This document shows, one piece after another, positions 8,901 to 17,249 of a DNA stretch of 64,000 bases. The notes beneath the pieces were generated by a model. That model searched no databases. It had not been told where the DNA came from and was given only the letters and a program-made list of their open reading frames with translations. Position 1 is the stretch's first letter; each line of letters starts with the position of its first letter. The position numbers and the translations under genes are program-made. Source of the stretch: Rosistilla ulvae (lineage in GTDB: Bacteria > Planctomycetota > Planctomycetia > Pirellulales > Pirellulaceae); contig NZ_CP036261.1 of assembly GCF_007741475.1 (NCBI RefSeq), positions 2,976,001 through 3,040,000 of the forward strand. Reading direction: 5' to 3'.

Positions 8901-10736
8901 GCCTTTGTCGTCGACGAATCGGCCTCCGCGCCGCAGCTAGGGTTTCGCACCCATCAACGAGCCGAAGTTCGCACCGCCGGGGCGAGCATTGGCAAAGCGG
9001 AGACGGTGTTGGTCGTCGACGACGCGGGCACCTACCGCGCGGCGGTCGAATATCGGATCAACAACGATACCGAACAGTTTTTGGAAATCGAACTGCCTCG
9101 GGATGCTCGGCTGTGGACCGCCAGCGTCGCCGGCGAACCGGTGAAACCGACGCTGGTTCCGGGGGCTGCGAGTCAGCAGAACGTGCGGATTCCGCTTGTG
9201 AAAACCGCCGAAGGGGATACCGATTACGGCGTCGTGCTGAAGTATGGCGGAGCGATCGATCTGAACGGCCTGCGTTCGCGGGTCGAGTTTCCGTTGGTCC
9301 ATACAACAAACATCCATGTCGAGATCAGCCAGGTGCGGTTGCTGCTGCCCGAGTCGCATCGTTGGTATGGGTTTGACGGCACGATGCAACGCGTCAACAA
9401 CGAAGGGGATTACCGGGCATTGGATTTAAAACATCTGACCCAACAGTTCCGGATGCTCTCCAGTGCGCTCAGCAGTAAAAACGAATATTCGAAAGTCCGC
9501 GCCGAGACGAACCTAAAAAAGCTGGGCCGGATCGTCGAAGCTCATCAGAACGATTACGCCGAGTTCTACGAGCAGAGCGAAGCGGTTCGGAAGGAATTGG
9601 ATCTGAACAGCATCACGCAACAACAGGCTGCCGAACAGGTGGTCGAGAACCGCCGCAAGGCCGATCAAATGTTGTGCGTCGGCAACAGCGATCAGCTGCA
9701 GTCCTACTTCGATCGCGGTTCGAATTCGCGCAGCCGACGTGTGGTCGATCAATTGGGGGAATTTGGCAACTTTTCAGCTGCCCAGGCCAACAAACCTGGC
9801 AAACATACAGAGGGCCGGGAATCGCAGACGTTCAACCGCGATTGGTTTGCGCAAAACGGGTTGGCAATGCCGCAGGAACCTGCGGCGGGGAAGGACGCGA
9901 AAGCGAAAGGGATGGAGCAAACGCCTCGACTGCAGACCGATCCACGATCGCAACGAGAAGCCGACAAAAATCGAAGCATCGACAAATCGGCACTGCCTGC
10001 GCTGCGATTCGACGACGCCCAACCGGAGGCGCCTCGCGCGGCGACCCAAGATCGCCGCGGGCTGCGCGACGATGTCAGTCGCTATTCGCAGCAACTGAAG
10101 CGCGAACAAAGTCCATCGCCACAGACCTCTTCGCCGCAGCGATCGATCTCGCCCCGAGGCGGTGGAATGGGGGGCGGCGGGTTTGCGTATGAGGCAACGC
10201 CAGCGGATAGCGATCGGTATCGTGGCCAGCCCGGGCCATTCGGCGATCCACAGGATCCATTTGGAGGCAACCAAACCGGCCAAACCGATCCCTTTGCCGC
10301 CGTCCCCGATGCGCCGGCTCAGCCTCAAACTTTGCCGAATCAAAGTTTTGGACGACAAGCAAATTCCGGCATGGAGATGGGAATGGGGATGGCGTTTGGA
10401 GAGGACGCTCGATCCGAGCGATTGCTCGAGGAAGCCGAAGGGTTTGATCGCGGGATGCAGTTCGGGGATCGACTGAATCTGCCACCGGCGACAGGAGCGA
10501 TCGCCAGCAACGTCTACTTGGCGAGTCTGGAGACCGAATTGCCGCTGGATCGGGGCGGGCAGGAGTATTTCTTTTCGGCTCCCCGCGGCGAGATCGAGAT
10601 CACTGCCCAAGCGATCCCGTCGTCGTCGCTCCGCCGCGGCGTTCGTTTAGCCGCGATGGGACTTCTGTTCGGCGGATTTCTGATCGCGACGACGCTGGTT
10701 CGCCGCCATAACGCACGCCATCCGCAAGCGGCTTGA
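2979..10736 (+). CDS. Giant secreted/membrane protein of unknown function, apparently two fused halves
   Basis: 2585 residues. The N-terminus has a basic start, a hydrophobic core and a TFA/AD-type cleavage site near residue 35, so it should be exported. A first half of about 1050 residues is followed by several hydrophobic segments (about 1083-1190). The last of these ends in CPASAQ like a signal peptide, after which a second large domain begins. The openings of the halves look alike (REIFVPFEDL and EKVLVPYKTY, each followed by a similar 'ARYEA/AKYQT' stretch). Residues about 2150-2230 are helical and charged, possibly coiled coil. The region about 2280-2480 is Gln/Pro/Gly-rich and low in complexity. 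A final membrane segment lies at about 2555-2578 before a short basic tail. The ATG was chosen for its AGGAGG and ATGA overlap. Function unknown; a cell-envelope structural or surface role is only a guess. Confidence 0.82.
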   Translation: MNFHFSINAVSCRRIARFIVLAPILMLWTGGTFAADPPKTKADSETPIREIFVPFEDLNVLLESNTNHVFLTRQQYSDLIARAKQTPLVQTPTAATVLSARYEATVETGRVMIDAAIEIDVLRKGLQVVPLALERIGVLEATLDGSPAAIGKGESGDPSLFVEGIGRHTLKLRLVAALSNTTTQQTFTLQLPTPPATSFYLTGPGNVQMADSTQVVSQRYDADTDRSRLQLLISPGINQLAMGIGNRQMRQQSVVVARSVLVAEVTESYQRLHATVSMEVLHGGATEFRFAMPAGFDVTHVDSPLMSKFEISEQEGESILIVSLRQAARGTEVFSITAEKSTSDPIDPNGTQWTAPQLVPIDVAGVASVVGVLLDGRLDLQSLQPEGLIPIDTAVITAAIPPSVFEAEPGAPLIRPVAAYYAAQREYGLTAAFRRPPATVQASTNLLLTLSQQRHAIRGQYSVSPTQEKLFQIRFRVPPQWHVTEVTDGAQQPLEFEALDSEQDSAGQVVRVRLAHGIAPGERSEIRFRAVHTPDKWLDGWQSTSVEFPRFELIDVATSVGAIAVRAIDDMTVQTDALDQLVPLDDKQKGAFGLNDVQSDLAFEFDQPQWSAQLTVERLQPNITAESFTFFKVQPDGIFTHGEIVYDVTQAGARTLSFFLPAEAPETLNIRGSHGAVVKEFSSELLDNGRRWTARLAAPTVGVCRLIVDFQDRLADDQPKGLVLPIPRADGVRFQTALVAVEGHGELDVQIDPGEARPVDVGKLAGADYLVGRRLLGAFGFLGDPGTITVDVFRRDGYGLPPVIVQRAELVTLVGTHGSSQTAARYQLGTKASYLEAVLPTGATLWSVRVDGKSAKPQKQGTSLLVSLPEGDARAIRDLQIVYATPIRSTGAYGRFRSDAPRLYLRDDSGGRAGEVPVADLKWHLELPAGFVIADEAGTVRSGASASQPLPIRNALSIIPASRIHARHRTSTSIDMSAAPAEVALGMASGLEEPSNELKAAMEIDSDAAADLFDAAPVAAGAALQQAIPTPKAEAAKRPQIAWALEGVGSLEIEVDRPTTGQRVTLTSLGAAPQVDATIVDSHRLYLLGLATMILVGLGGLLLTLRSSFVHVCYVLGVLFFANLIPVAFGLERELSQPATLACQTAFLLGLLYLGVACFRWGRSIVRGPVVASCLLMLGFAIGIACPASAQVADPTVDLPNAIDLEKLASMLADERPITLPEGAVIVPYQADAGADGFRQAEKVLVPYKTYVQLWNQAFPDKAIDKPPVAAEYALAGAKYQTRLDGDGFLMLRGELLIDLFSDQSVTIPLPIEGVVFEQAHLDGKAARMRLVAAKPTAEAGVNQVTQQADPAAGRAFADRSLMTLEIEGKGRHSFEFVVRLNLQRTGGWRVAAGRIPVAAAAQIEVVVPAAGTEVRLTGVNDREQFETTAADESIVAALKADGRIAIQWRPRVALGEVDESLTARSAAVMDVQEDGLRVVWQLELSFPRSRRSELSLEVPDGFQIQGVHGANVRDWSVVPLEGRQRVDVTLLKEAVGEERLAIVLAQPTRAGDRSKSLQTPAVGVVGAVLHTGIVQIRRSPLLDVVAAETIGVARTDIDEKQIATLLRVAHYDESPLGIRPFQAYSFNATPFTLSLTAAPIEARGSATLQTILRITERKADVECRVEMQVHDRPTHRIRLRLPADFEIDDVSAPCDYQWSTTAIDGDSQHRLMSIFLAEGLEGNFAIVVRGGSLRDDPQQDVALPAIQVLDVQRQQGEIAIQIDPAYSAVAADLENCTATLRGNVNRWLQADQRRATTLAIAYRQPEYSGIVRVTPQQAIVKGRTFTNVRVTQRAIEELIVIALDVSRAGIREYSFLLPARLADATIQQASLRRKTIAAVAERPDYVRVTIQLQDDMMGQVRALVRQTRLLDDAPQTIPIPILETGQTIGRFATLENDGRDEVVIDEPIGMEPLGRLHSQRRVLTDVLGASFGDAFVVDESASAPQLGFRTHQRAEVRTAGASIGKAETVLVVDDAGTYRAAVEYRINNDTEQFLEIELPRDARLWTASVAGEPVKPTLVPGAASQQNVRIPLVKTAEGDTDYGVVLKYGGAIDLNGLRSRVEFPLVHTTNIHVEISQVRLLLPESHRWYGFDGTMQRVNNEGDYRALDLKHLTQQFRMLSSALSSKNEYSKVRAETNLKKLGRIVEAHQNDYAEFYEQSEAVRKELDLNSITQQQAAEQVVENRRKADQMLCVGNSDQLQSYFDRGSNSRSRRVVDQLGEFGNFSAAQANKPGKHTEGRESQTFNRDWFAQNGLAMPQEPAAGKDAKAKGMEQTPRLQTDPRSQREADKNRSIDKSALPALRFDDAQPEAPRAATQDRRGLRDDVSRYSQQLKREQSPSPQTSSPQRSISPRGGGMGGGGFAYEATPADSDRYRGQPGPFGDPQDPFGGNQTGQTDPFAAVPDAPAQPQTLPNQSFGRQANSGMEMGMGMAFGEDARSERLLEEAEGFDRGMQFGDRLNLPPATGAIASNVYLASLETELPLDRGGQEYFFSAPRGEIEITAQAIPSSSLRRGVRLAAMGLLFGGFLIATTLVRRHNARHPQAA

Positions 10737-10855
10737 AACCTGCAATTCGCAACTTTCCACCCTTCACGCCCGATCGATGGTGTTTTCGGCAACGACGTCG
10801 CGTATATACTGCTCGCTGTTTGATTCCGAATTCCCTTCAACGAGTCGTGGCGGCT

Positions 10856-12319
10856 GTGAGTATTTGGTGGATTGTTGCGATCGCGGTAGCGGTCGTCTTG
10901 ATTTCGATCTTGTGGCTGCGGCTGCATGCCTTTCTGGCGTTGGCGATGGCTGGATTTTTGGTCGCCGTGCTGACTCCCGACGTCGCGTTGGTCGATTACG
11001 CTGACCTTCAGATGGAGAAGTCCAAAGGGGCTTGGACTCAGAAGGAGGCCGCGTCGTTTGTCAGCAGCACCGGCGCCCAGCGGCTGGCTCAATCGTTTGG
11101 CGACTACGCGGGGAAGATCGGGATTCTGATCGCCCTGGCCAGCGTGGTCGGCAGTTGTTTGATGCACAGCGGCGCCGCGGCGGTGATCATCCGCCGAATG
11201 CTGGCGATCGTAGGGGAAGCCCGAGCCTCCTACGCGTTGGCGGGCAGTTCGTTTCTGCTGGGGATCCCCGTTTTTTTCGACACCGTCTTTTATCTGATGG
11301 TTCCGTTGGCCAAGTCGCTGCGGCGACAGGTCGGCAAAGATTATGTGCTCTACATCCTGGCGATCCTTGCCGGCGGATCGTTAGCTCATTCGCTGGTGCC
11401 ACCGACTCCGGGACCACTGGCCGTCGCAGCGGAATTGCACATCGAGATCTTCGACATGATGGTCGGCGGACTGGCGATCTGCTGTTGTTCGAGCGTCCTT
11501 TCGCTGTCGGCAGCCGCCGTGATCAACCGCTTCGTTGACGTTCCGCTGCGCGATGACGAGACACCGGCGGACGAAAAATCGGCCGGCGGGCCACCGTCGA
11601 TCGATGAAGTCGAGGGACCGCCGTTCTGGTTGGCTCTGCTGCCGATCGCTTTGCCGGTGCTGCTGATCGCTGGCGGAACGGCTTGGAATATGTGGATCGG
11701 TAGCTTCGATTCTGGCGCCGCGCCAGCCTGGACCGATTCGCTGGGACGGATTGTCAAACTGGCCAGCGACAAAAACGTGGCATTGGGAATCGCCGCGGCG
11801 ATGGCGATGGGGCTGCTGCGTTGGGCTCCCGCCGACAGCGACCGCAACCAATTGATCGGCAAGGCGTTGGCCAGCGGCGGCGTGATCATTTTGATCACCA
11901 GCGCCGGCGGAGCGTTTGGGACGATGCTGCGATACGCGGGGATCGCCGAAGCGGTGGCGGAGATGACTGGCAGCCTGCCGGGATTGATGCTGCTGCCGCT
12001 CGCCTTTTTAGTGACAGCATCGATCCGCACGCTGCAGGGTTCGGCAACGGTCGCGATGATCACCGCCGCCGGCGTGCTGCAGGGCTTTGCCAATCCCGAG
12101 ATCTTGCCGTACCATCCAGTTTATCTGGCAACGGCGATTGGGGCGGGATCCAAGCCGATCATGTGGATGGCCGACAGCGGGTTCTGGGTGATCTGCAAGA
12201 TGAGTGGGATGACCGAAAGCGAAGGGCTGCGGACGTTGGCTCCGATGAGCATCGCGATGGGGATCTCCGCGTTGATCTTCACCGTGTTGGGGGCGTGGCT
12301 GTTGCCGATGAATCATTGA
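10856..12319 (+). CDS. GntP-family (gluconate:H+ symporter-like) permease
   Basis: About 487 residues, almost entirely hydrophobic, with roughly a dozen predicted membrane segments. Family hallmarks are the N-terminal block of helices with LRLHAFLALAMAGFLVA, the GIPVFFDTVFYLMVPLA motif in the middle, LVPPTPGPLAVAAEL, and the C-terminal GSKPIMWMADSGFWVI block. GntP proteins import gluconate or related sugar acids and hydroxy acids; the true substrate cannot be read here. The frame is open upstream to 10733, but that extension is Arg-rich and non-hydrophobic and overlaps the previous stop, so I prefer the GTG at 10856 directly before the first helix; the start is uncertain. It lies 119 bases after the giant gene, with no catabolic gene beside it. 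Confidence 0.85.
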   Translation: MSIWWIVAIAVAVVLISILWLRLHAFLALAMAGFLVAVLTPDVALVDYADLQMEKSKGAWTQKEAASFVSSTGAQRLAQSFGDYAGKIGILIALASVVGSCLMHSGAAAVIIRRMLAIVGEARASYALAGSSFLLGIPVFFDTVFYLMVPLAKSLRRQVGKDYVLYILAILAGGSLAHSLVPPTPGPLAVAAELHIEIFDMMVGGLAICCCSSVLSLSAAAVINRFVDVPLRDDETPADEKSAGGPPSIDEVEGPPFWLALLPIALPVLLIAGGTAWNMWIGSFDSGAAPAWTDSLGRIVKLASDKNVALGIAAAMAMGLLRWAPADSDRNQLIGKALASGGVIILITSAGGAFGTMLRYAGIAEAVAEMTGSLPGLMLLPLAFLVTASIRTLQGSATVAMITAAGVLQGFANPEILPYHPVYLATAIGAGSKPIMWMADSGFWVICKMSGMTESEGLRTLAPMSIAMGISALIFTVLGAWLLPMNH

Positions 12320-12407
12320 TCCTCTGCGAACCGCTCGGCGACGTGTCGGCGTTCCATTTTCATTGGCACGATCGCCGCACCGCGGCGACCTACGGACACC
12401 CCGACGA

Positions 12408-13652
12408 ATGACCATTTGTGCAGAAGTGATTGCGATCGGCGACGAGATCACCAGCGGCAGCCGCTTGGATACCAATTCTCAGTGGCTGGCGTCGCAGTTC
12501 GGCGACCTGGGCGTGCGGACTTTGTATCACAGCAGCGTCGGCGACGATTTCGATGCGTGCGTCGACGTCTTCCGGATCGCGATCGGCAGGTCCGACTACA
12601 TCGTGATGACCGGTGGGCTCGGCCCGACGCAAGACGATCTGACCCGCAAGGCGATCGCGGCGGCGACCGATCGCCCGATCGAGATCCGCCAGGAAGCGCT
12701 CGATCACATCCAATCGTTTTTCGTCGGCCGCGAGATGCCCGATCGGAATCGCTTGCAGGCGGAGTTTCCGCAGGGGAGTCGATTGATCCACAACCCGCAC
12801 GGCACCGCGCCGGGAATCGATCTGACGGTCGAACGCCCCGGTCGCCCCGATTGCCACGTCTTCTGCCTGCCCGGCGTGCCAGCGGAGATGCGTCAGATGT
12901 GGAACGCAGGCGTGGCGGTCCGAATGCGTGAATTGCTAGGTGTGCAGCGAGTCGTCCGCCAACATGTGGTCAAATGTTTTGGTGTCGGCGAGAGCGACAT
13001 GGAGTCGCGGATCGCCGACCTGTTGGATCGCAAACAGACGCCGCAAGTTGGGATCACTGTCAATCGGGCGACGATCTCGCTGCGGATTTTTGCCGAGGGG
13101 AGCGACGAAGCCGATTGTCAATCGCAGATCGATCGCGTCACCGAGAGCTTGCAACAGCGTGTCGGCGAGTTCATCTTCGGCGCAGGGGACGATTTTGAAC
13201 TGCAAGATGCCGTGATCGAACTGCTGGACCGGCGAGGTGAAACGCTTTGTTGTGTCGAGCACGGTTTCAACTCTCTAGCCGACACTTGGTTGAGCGCATG
13301 CGAACGCCCCGATCTGTATCGCGGCGGTTTGTCGTTGAGCGATCAACGAGCGTCGAACCGCTGGCGAAGTGTGCTCGGCATTCCGCAGAATGGTTCGCCC
13401 GAGCAATGGACGGCAGAGGTGATGGAGCGGTTTGATGCCGATTGGGCGTTGGCTATCGACGGCTATCCGACGATCGTTCCCGAAGAGGGCAAGACCAATC
13501 CTAGCTCCGACATCCGGCTGGTCGTGACCGGTCGAAAACTGGCGACGCCTCGCTCGCTCACATTCCATATGGGCGGGCATCCCGATGTGTTGCCGCCACG
13601 GATCGGCAAGGCGGGACTCAACTTTCTGCGTCAAGTACTACTAGCGAACTAA
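12408..13652 (+). CDS. cinA: CinA-like protein (molybdopterin-binding-fold domain with a divergent C-terminal domain)
   Basis: 414 residues from the ATG at 12408. The N-terminal COG1058/MoCF-type domain is clear: AEVIAIGDEITSG, then DTNSQWLA, MTGGLGPTQDDLTR, and LPGVPAEMRQMW near residue 160. In other bacteria this domain acts on ADP-ribose in pyridine-nucleotide recycling. The C-terminal domain should be an NMN deamidase, but the usual AESCTGG motif is not present; the equivalent place reads CCVEHGFNSLAD, so deamidase activity may be lost (inference). The rest of the C-terminal domain (GIPQNGSPEQW, HMGGHPDVLPPRIGKAG) keeps only a general resemblance. The ATG is preferred to an in-frame codon at 12363 because family similarity begins at MTICAEVIAIGDE. 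It lies 14 bases before the PPK2 gene, so the two may be cotranscribed. Confidence 0.85.
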   Translation: MTICAEVIAIGDEITSGSRLDTNSQWLASQFGDLGVRTLYHSSVGDDFDACVDVFRIAIGRSDYIVMTGGLGPTQDDLTRKAIAAATDRPIEIRQEALDHIQSFFVGREMPDRNRLQAEFPQGSRLIHNPHGTAPGIDLTVERPGRPDCHVFCLPGVPAEMRQMWNAGVAVRMRELLGVQRVVRQHVVKCFGVGESDMESRIADLLDRKQTPQVGITVNRATISLRIFAEGSDEADCQSQIDRVTESLQQRVGEFIFGAGDDFELQDAVIELLDRRGETLCCVEHGFNSLADTWLSACERPDLYRGGLSLSDQRASNRWRSVLGIPQNGSPEQWTAEVMERFDADWALAIDGYPTIVPEEGKTNPSSDIRLVVTGRKLATPRSLTFHMGGHPDVLPPRIGKAGLNFLRQVLLAN

Positions 13653-13666
13653 CGGCGAGGCGAACG

Positions 13667-14500
13667 ATGGATTTGTACGATGAATATCGGGTCAAACCCG
13701 ATTCCAAGGTGGAACTCAAGGATATCGATCCGCGCGAGGACAAGCCGTTTAAGGATCGCGAGGAGGCGGAGCGATCGACGGTGGAGAATGTCGAAGCGAT
13801 TCGCCAGCTGCAGTACCGGATGTTTGTCGAAGGGAAGCAATCGCTGCTGATCGTGTTGCAAGCGCCCGACGCGGCGGGCAAAGACGGCTTGATTCGTCGG
13901 GTGTTGGGGAAGATGAACCCGCAAGGCTGCCGCGTCCATTCGTTTAAGAAGCCGACCGAACTGGAGCTGGCTCACGATTTTCTGTGGCGGGTCCATCCCT
14001 GCGTTCCCGCCCGCGGGCAGGTCTCGATCTTCAATCGTTCGCATTATGAAGATGTGCTGATCGTCCGCGTCCACGACTTGGTTCCCAAGAGCGTTTGGAA
14101 GGAACGCTACGACCTTATCAATTCGTTTGAGTCGCTGCTGGCCTCGGCGGGGACTCGGATTTTGAAGTTCTATCTGCACATCAGTCCGGAAGAACAGTTG
14201 GAGCGGTTCAAGGAGCGGTTGGATCTTCCCGAGAAGCACTGGAAATTGAACGCCGCCGATTACCACGAACGGGATCGCTGGGACGATTATCGCGAGGCTT
14301 ACCAAACCGCGTTCGAGAAATGTAGCCCCAAGCATGCGCCGTGGTTTGTGATTCCGGCGGATCGAAAGTGGTATCGCAATGCTGTCGTTTCGCAGATCGT
14401 TCGCAAAACGCTCGAAGAGATGGATCCGCAATTGCCGCCGGTGACCGAGGATTTGGCGGAGATACGCCGGCTGTACGGGATGGCCGAAGGGGAGGAATAA
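13667..14500 (+). CDS. ppk2: Polyphosphate kinase 2 family protein (PPK2)
   Basis: 277 residues, a typical length for a single-domain PPK2. The Walker A loop is APDAAGKDG (about residues 66-74), followed by RVHSFKKPTELE with the family's conserved basic residues, a Walker B-like SIFNRSHYEDVL, and a lid region (RFKERLDLPEKHWKLN) rich in Lys and Arg. PPK2 enzymes transfer phosphate between polyphosphate and nucleotides; whether this one phosphorylates AMP, ADP or NDPs cannot be told by eye. The ATG at 13667 has a GGCGAGG-like site just upstream. It stands directly after the CinA-like gene, so both may serve nucleotide metabolism (inference). Confidence 0.92.
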   Translation: MDLYDEYRVKPDSKVELKDIDPREDKPFKDREEAERSTVENVEAIRQLQYRMFVEGKQSLLIVLQAPDAAGKDGLIRRVLGKMNPQGCRVHSFKKPTELELAHDFLWRVHPCVPARGQVSIFNRSHYEDVLIVRVHDLVPKSVWKERYDLINSFESLLASAGTRILKFYLHISPEEQLERFKERLDLPEKHWKLNAADYHERDRWDDYREAYQTAFEKCSPKHAPWFVIPADRKWYRNAVVSQIVRKTLEEMDPQLPPVTEDLAEIRRLYGMAEGEE

Positions 14501-14669
14501 CGACAATCGTGCGTATTGGCACGCATTCTCCCGATCCAACGCAGCCTGCCAAGGCTTCAACTGCGGTGCGACGGGGCGATCCCGCTGTTGTATGACCGCT
14601 GGTTTTGGTAGCCTAGTCGTTTGATCGCAGACTTACGCGAACCTTCGCATCTTGGCAACCTGGAAGAAC

Positions 14670-17249
14670 ATGCAAACGCAGCAGCAAGGTTCGTTACCCG
14701 ATCCGCAAACGGCCGCCGTGATCAGTGTCTTCGCAGGTTATTCGCCTCCGGTTGGCAGTTACGATGAATTGTTTGCGGCCCCACAACAGATGCGTTCCCA
14801 CTGGAAGCGATTCGCTGCGGCAATCAATCGCGTGGGAAATGAGGAGATGCTGCGTCGTTGGACGCAGGCCAAGCGGCTGATCCACGAAAACGGGGTCACC
14901 TACGGAGCGTACGGCGATCCGTTGGACAAACCGCGGCCGTGGGAGCTGGACGCGCTGCCGCTGATAATCCCCCAAAAAGAATGGGGCAATCTCTCCGCTG
15001 GACTGCAACAACGCGCCAAGGTTCTCGAGCTGACGCTGGCCGATCTGTATGGGCCGAAGAAGTTGATTCGCGATGGCGTTCTGCCGCCGGAGATCATCTT
15101 TGCCCATCCTGGTTTTCACACCACGCTGCACAATTTGAAGCCGAGCATGGGGCGGTATCTGCACAGCTACGCCGCCGACCTTGGGCGCGCTCCCGACGGC
15201 GGTTGGTGGTTGCTTGCCGATCGCACCGAAGCACCTTCGGGAGCCGGATACGCGTTGGAAAACCGCGTCGTCGAATCGCGGATGTTGCCCGAGGGATTTC
15301 GAGCCTGCAACGTCCAGCGACTCGCTCCCTACTTTCGCGCCCTGCGGGAGACCTGCCGCCGGATCGCGACGCGGCATAAAGACAATCCGCGGATCGTGCT
15401 ACTGAGCCAAGGGCCGTCGAGCGAAAACTATTTCGAAGACGCTTACCTTTCCCGCTACCTCGGTTACACGCTTGTCGAAGGGGCCGATCTGGCAGTCCGC
15501 GATCGCTGTGTCTGGATGAAAACGCTGGGCGGTTTGTATCCGGTCGATGTGATTTTGCGGCGCCCCAATACCGTCGACTGCGACTCGCTGGAACTTCCGT
15601 CCAGTTCTCCCGGTGCGATTGCGGGACTCGTCGACGCGGCAGCGGCTGGAAACGTTGCGATCACGAATCCGCTGGGCTGCGGTTTGGTCGAGTCGCCAAT
15701 TTTCATGGCCTACATCGGGGCCCTGTGTACTGCATTGTTAGGCGAAGATCTGAAGTTGCCCAGCGTGGCGACTTGGTGGTGTGGCGATGCGGTCAGCCGC
15801 GAATATGTGCTCGCCAACCTCGATCGCTTGGTGATCAAACGCGCCTTCCGCCAACGGGGCCACGAACGTCAGGTGACCGAACACCTCAAGCAATTGCCCA
15901 ACGATCAATTGGCCGAACGAATCAAAGCCCGACCCTCCGAATTTGTCGGCCAGGAGCGAGTCGTTCGATCGACGATGCCCAACTGGGGCGGCGGCAACGT
16001 CTCGGCGGCTTATCTTGCAATGCGAGCGTATATGATCGCGTCGGGCGATTCATTTGAAGTCATGCATGGCGGGCTAGCGCGAACGTCGACCGAGCTCGGT
16101 TCGTTGGAGATGTCTTTGGTTTCCGGTGAGGGGAGCAAAGACATTTGGATCCAAGGCAAAGAGCCACCGCAGCACGACAGCCTGTTCCAAGGCCGGCACG
16201 AACCGGTCAAGCTGCGTCGCAGCGGCGACGATCTACCCAGCCGCGTCGCCGACGATATTTATTGGCTCGGTCGCCAAGTGGAACGAGCCGATTCGGCAGC
16301 CCGGTTGCTGCGTGCGGTGACGATGCGATTGACCAGCGAATCGGCGAGCCATCTGCGCTCGGAACTGCCGATGCTGCTGCGAACGATGGCCGATCAAGGT
16401 CAGATCGAACCGGGGTTTGTCGTTGAAGGGATTCGCCAACAGTTACCTGCGATCGAAGAGAACCTGCCGATTTCGACTTTCGACGCGACCGCATCGGGTT
16501 CGCTGCGATCGATGCTGGCCGCGACCTACAGCACCGCCTCGCGGGTCCGCGATCGTCTGTCGGCTGACAGTTGGCGTGTTCTGGTTCGGATCGACGAACA
16601 GTTCCGGGCCCCCGCGACGGGGACGTGGGATCTCACCGATCTCTTGAACATGTCGAACGAATTGATCGTCGACCTTGTCGCCTTTATCGGCATGATGTCC
16701 GAGAGCATGACTCGCACGCAAGCGTTCCACTTCATGGACCTCGGCTTGCGGATCGAACGGGCCACGCAGACGACGTCGCTGTTGAACAACTGTTTCTCGG
16801 TCGGGCAAGAGATCACCGGCGAGATGCTCGAAGCGTTGCTGCAGGTTTGCGACAGCCTGATGACCTACCGTTACCGCTACCTATCGAACTTGAACGAGGT
16901 ACCGGTACTCGATTTGTTGTTAACCGATGAGACCAACCCACGCAGCGTCGTCTACCAATTGCTGCGGATTAAGGATCATGTCGACCGGTTGCCGCGAACC
17001 GAATCGCAACCGACCAGCAGCGAGCAGCGGATGCTGCTGTCGGCGTTATACGCGGTACGGATGTTAGATATCGAAGCGATCGGCGAAAATCACTCCGAGG
17101 ACCGCCGACGGGAGCTGGTCGAAGTGTTCGAAAAACTGGAACAGCATCTTCCACAGCTGTCCCAGGCGATTACCAACAAATACATGGTACACGCCGGCCC
17201 ATCGCGACTGCTGACATCGATCGACCAAGTGCGGATGAGCAAGCCATGA
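14670..17249 (+). CDS. Circularly permuted ATP-grasp protein with C-terminal alpha-E domain
   Basis: 859 residues from the ATG at 14670, which follows GGAAG; a TTG at 14652 is an alternative. Residues about 70-480 match the circularly permuted ATP-grasp type 2 family (PNTVDCDSLELPSSSPGAI, then NPLGCGLVESPIFMAYI, and RRSGDDLPSR at the domain junction). Residues about 520-840 form a helical alpha-E (DUF403) domain (VADDIYWLGRQVERAD, FMDLGLRIERATQTT). In many bacteria this pair is found next to transglutaminase-like proteins and has been proposed to make or modify peptides by ATP-dependent amide ligation; no product is established. Here it overlaps the transglutaminase-like gene by ATGA, the usual arrangement. 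Cytoplasmic: no signal peptide is seen. Confidence 0.9.
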   Translation: MQTQQQGSLPDPQTAAVISVFAGYSPPVGSYDELFAAPQQMRSHWKRFAAAINRVGNEEMLRRWTQAKRLIHENGVTYGAYGDPLDKPRPWELDALPLIIPQKEWGNLSAGLQQRAKVLELTLADLYGPKKLIRDGVLPPEIIFAHPGFHTTLHNLKPSMGRYLHSYAADLGRAPDGGWWLLADRTEAPSGAGYALENRVVESRMLPEGFRACNVQRLAPYFRALRETCRRIATRHKDNPRIVLLSQGPSSENYFEDAYLSRYLGYTLVEGADLAVRDRCVWMKTLGGLYPVDVILRRPNTVDCDSLELPSSSPGAIAGLVDAAAAGNVAITNPLGCGLVESPIFMAYIGALCTALLGEDLKLPSVATWWCGDAVSREYVLANLDRLVIKRAFRQRGHERQVTEHLKQLPNDQLAERIKARPSEFVGQERVVRSTMPNWGGGNVSAAYLAMRAYMIASGDSFEVMHGGLARTSTELGSLEMSLVSGEGSKDIWIQGKEPPQHDSLFQGRHEPVKLRRSGDDLPSRVADDIYWLGRQVERADSAARLLRAVTMRLTSESASHLRSELPMLLRTMADQGQIEPGFVVEGIRQQLPAIEENLPISTFDATASGSLRSMLAATYSTASRVRDRLSADSWRVLVRIDEQFRAPATGTWDLTDLLNMSNELIVDLVAFIGMMSESMTRTQAFHFMDLGLRIERATQTTSLLNNCFSVGQEITGEMLEALLQVCDSLMTYRYRYLSNLNEVPVLDLLLTDETNPRSVVYQLLRIKDHVDRLPRTESQPTSSEQRMLLSALYAVRMLDIEAIGENHSEDRRRELVEVFEKLEQHLPQLSQAITNKYMVHAGPSRLLTSIDQVRMSKP

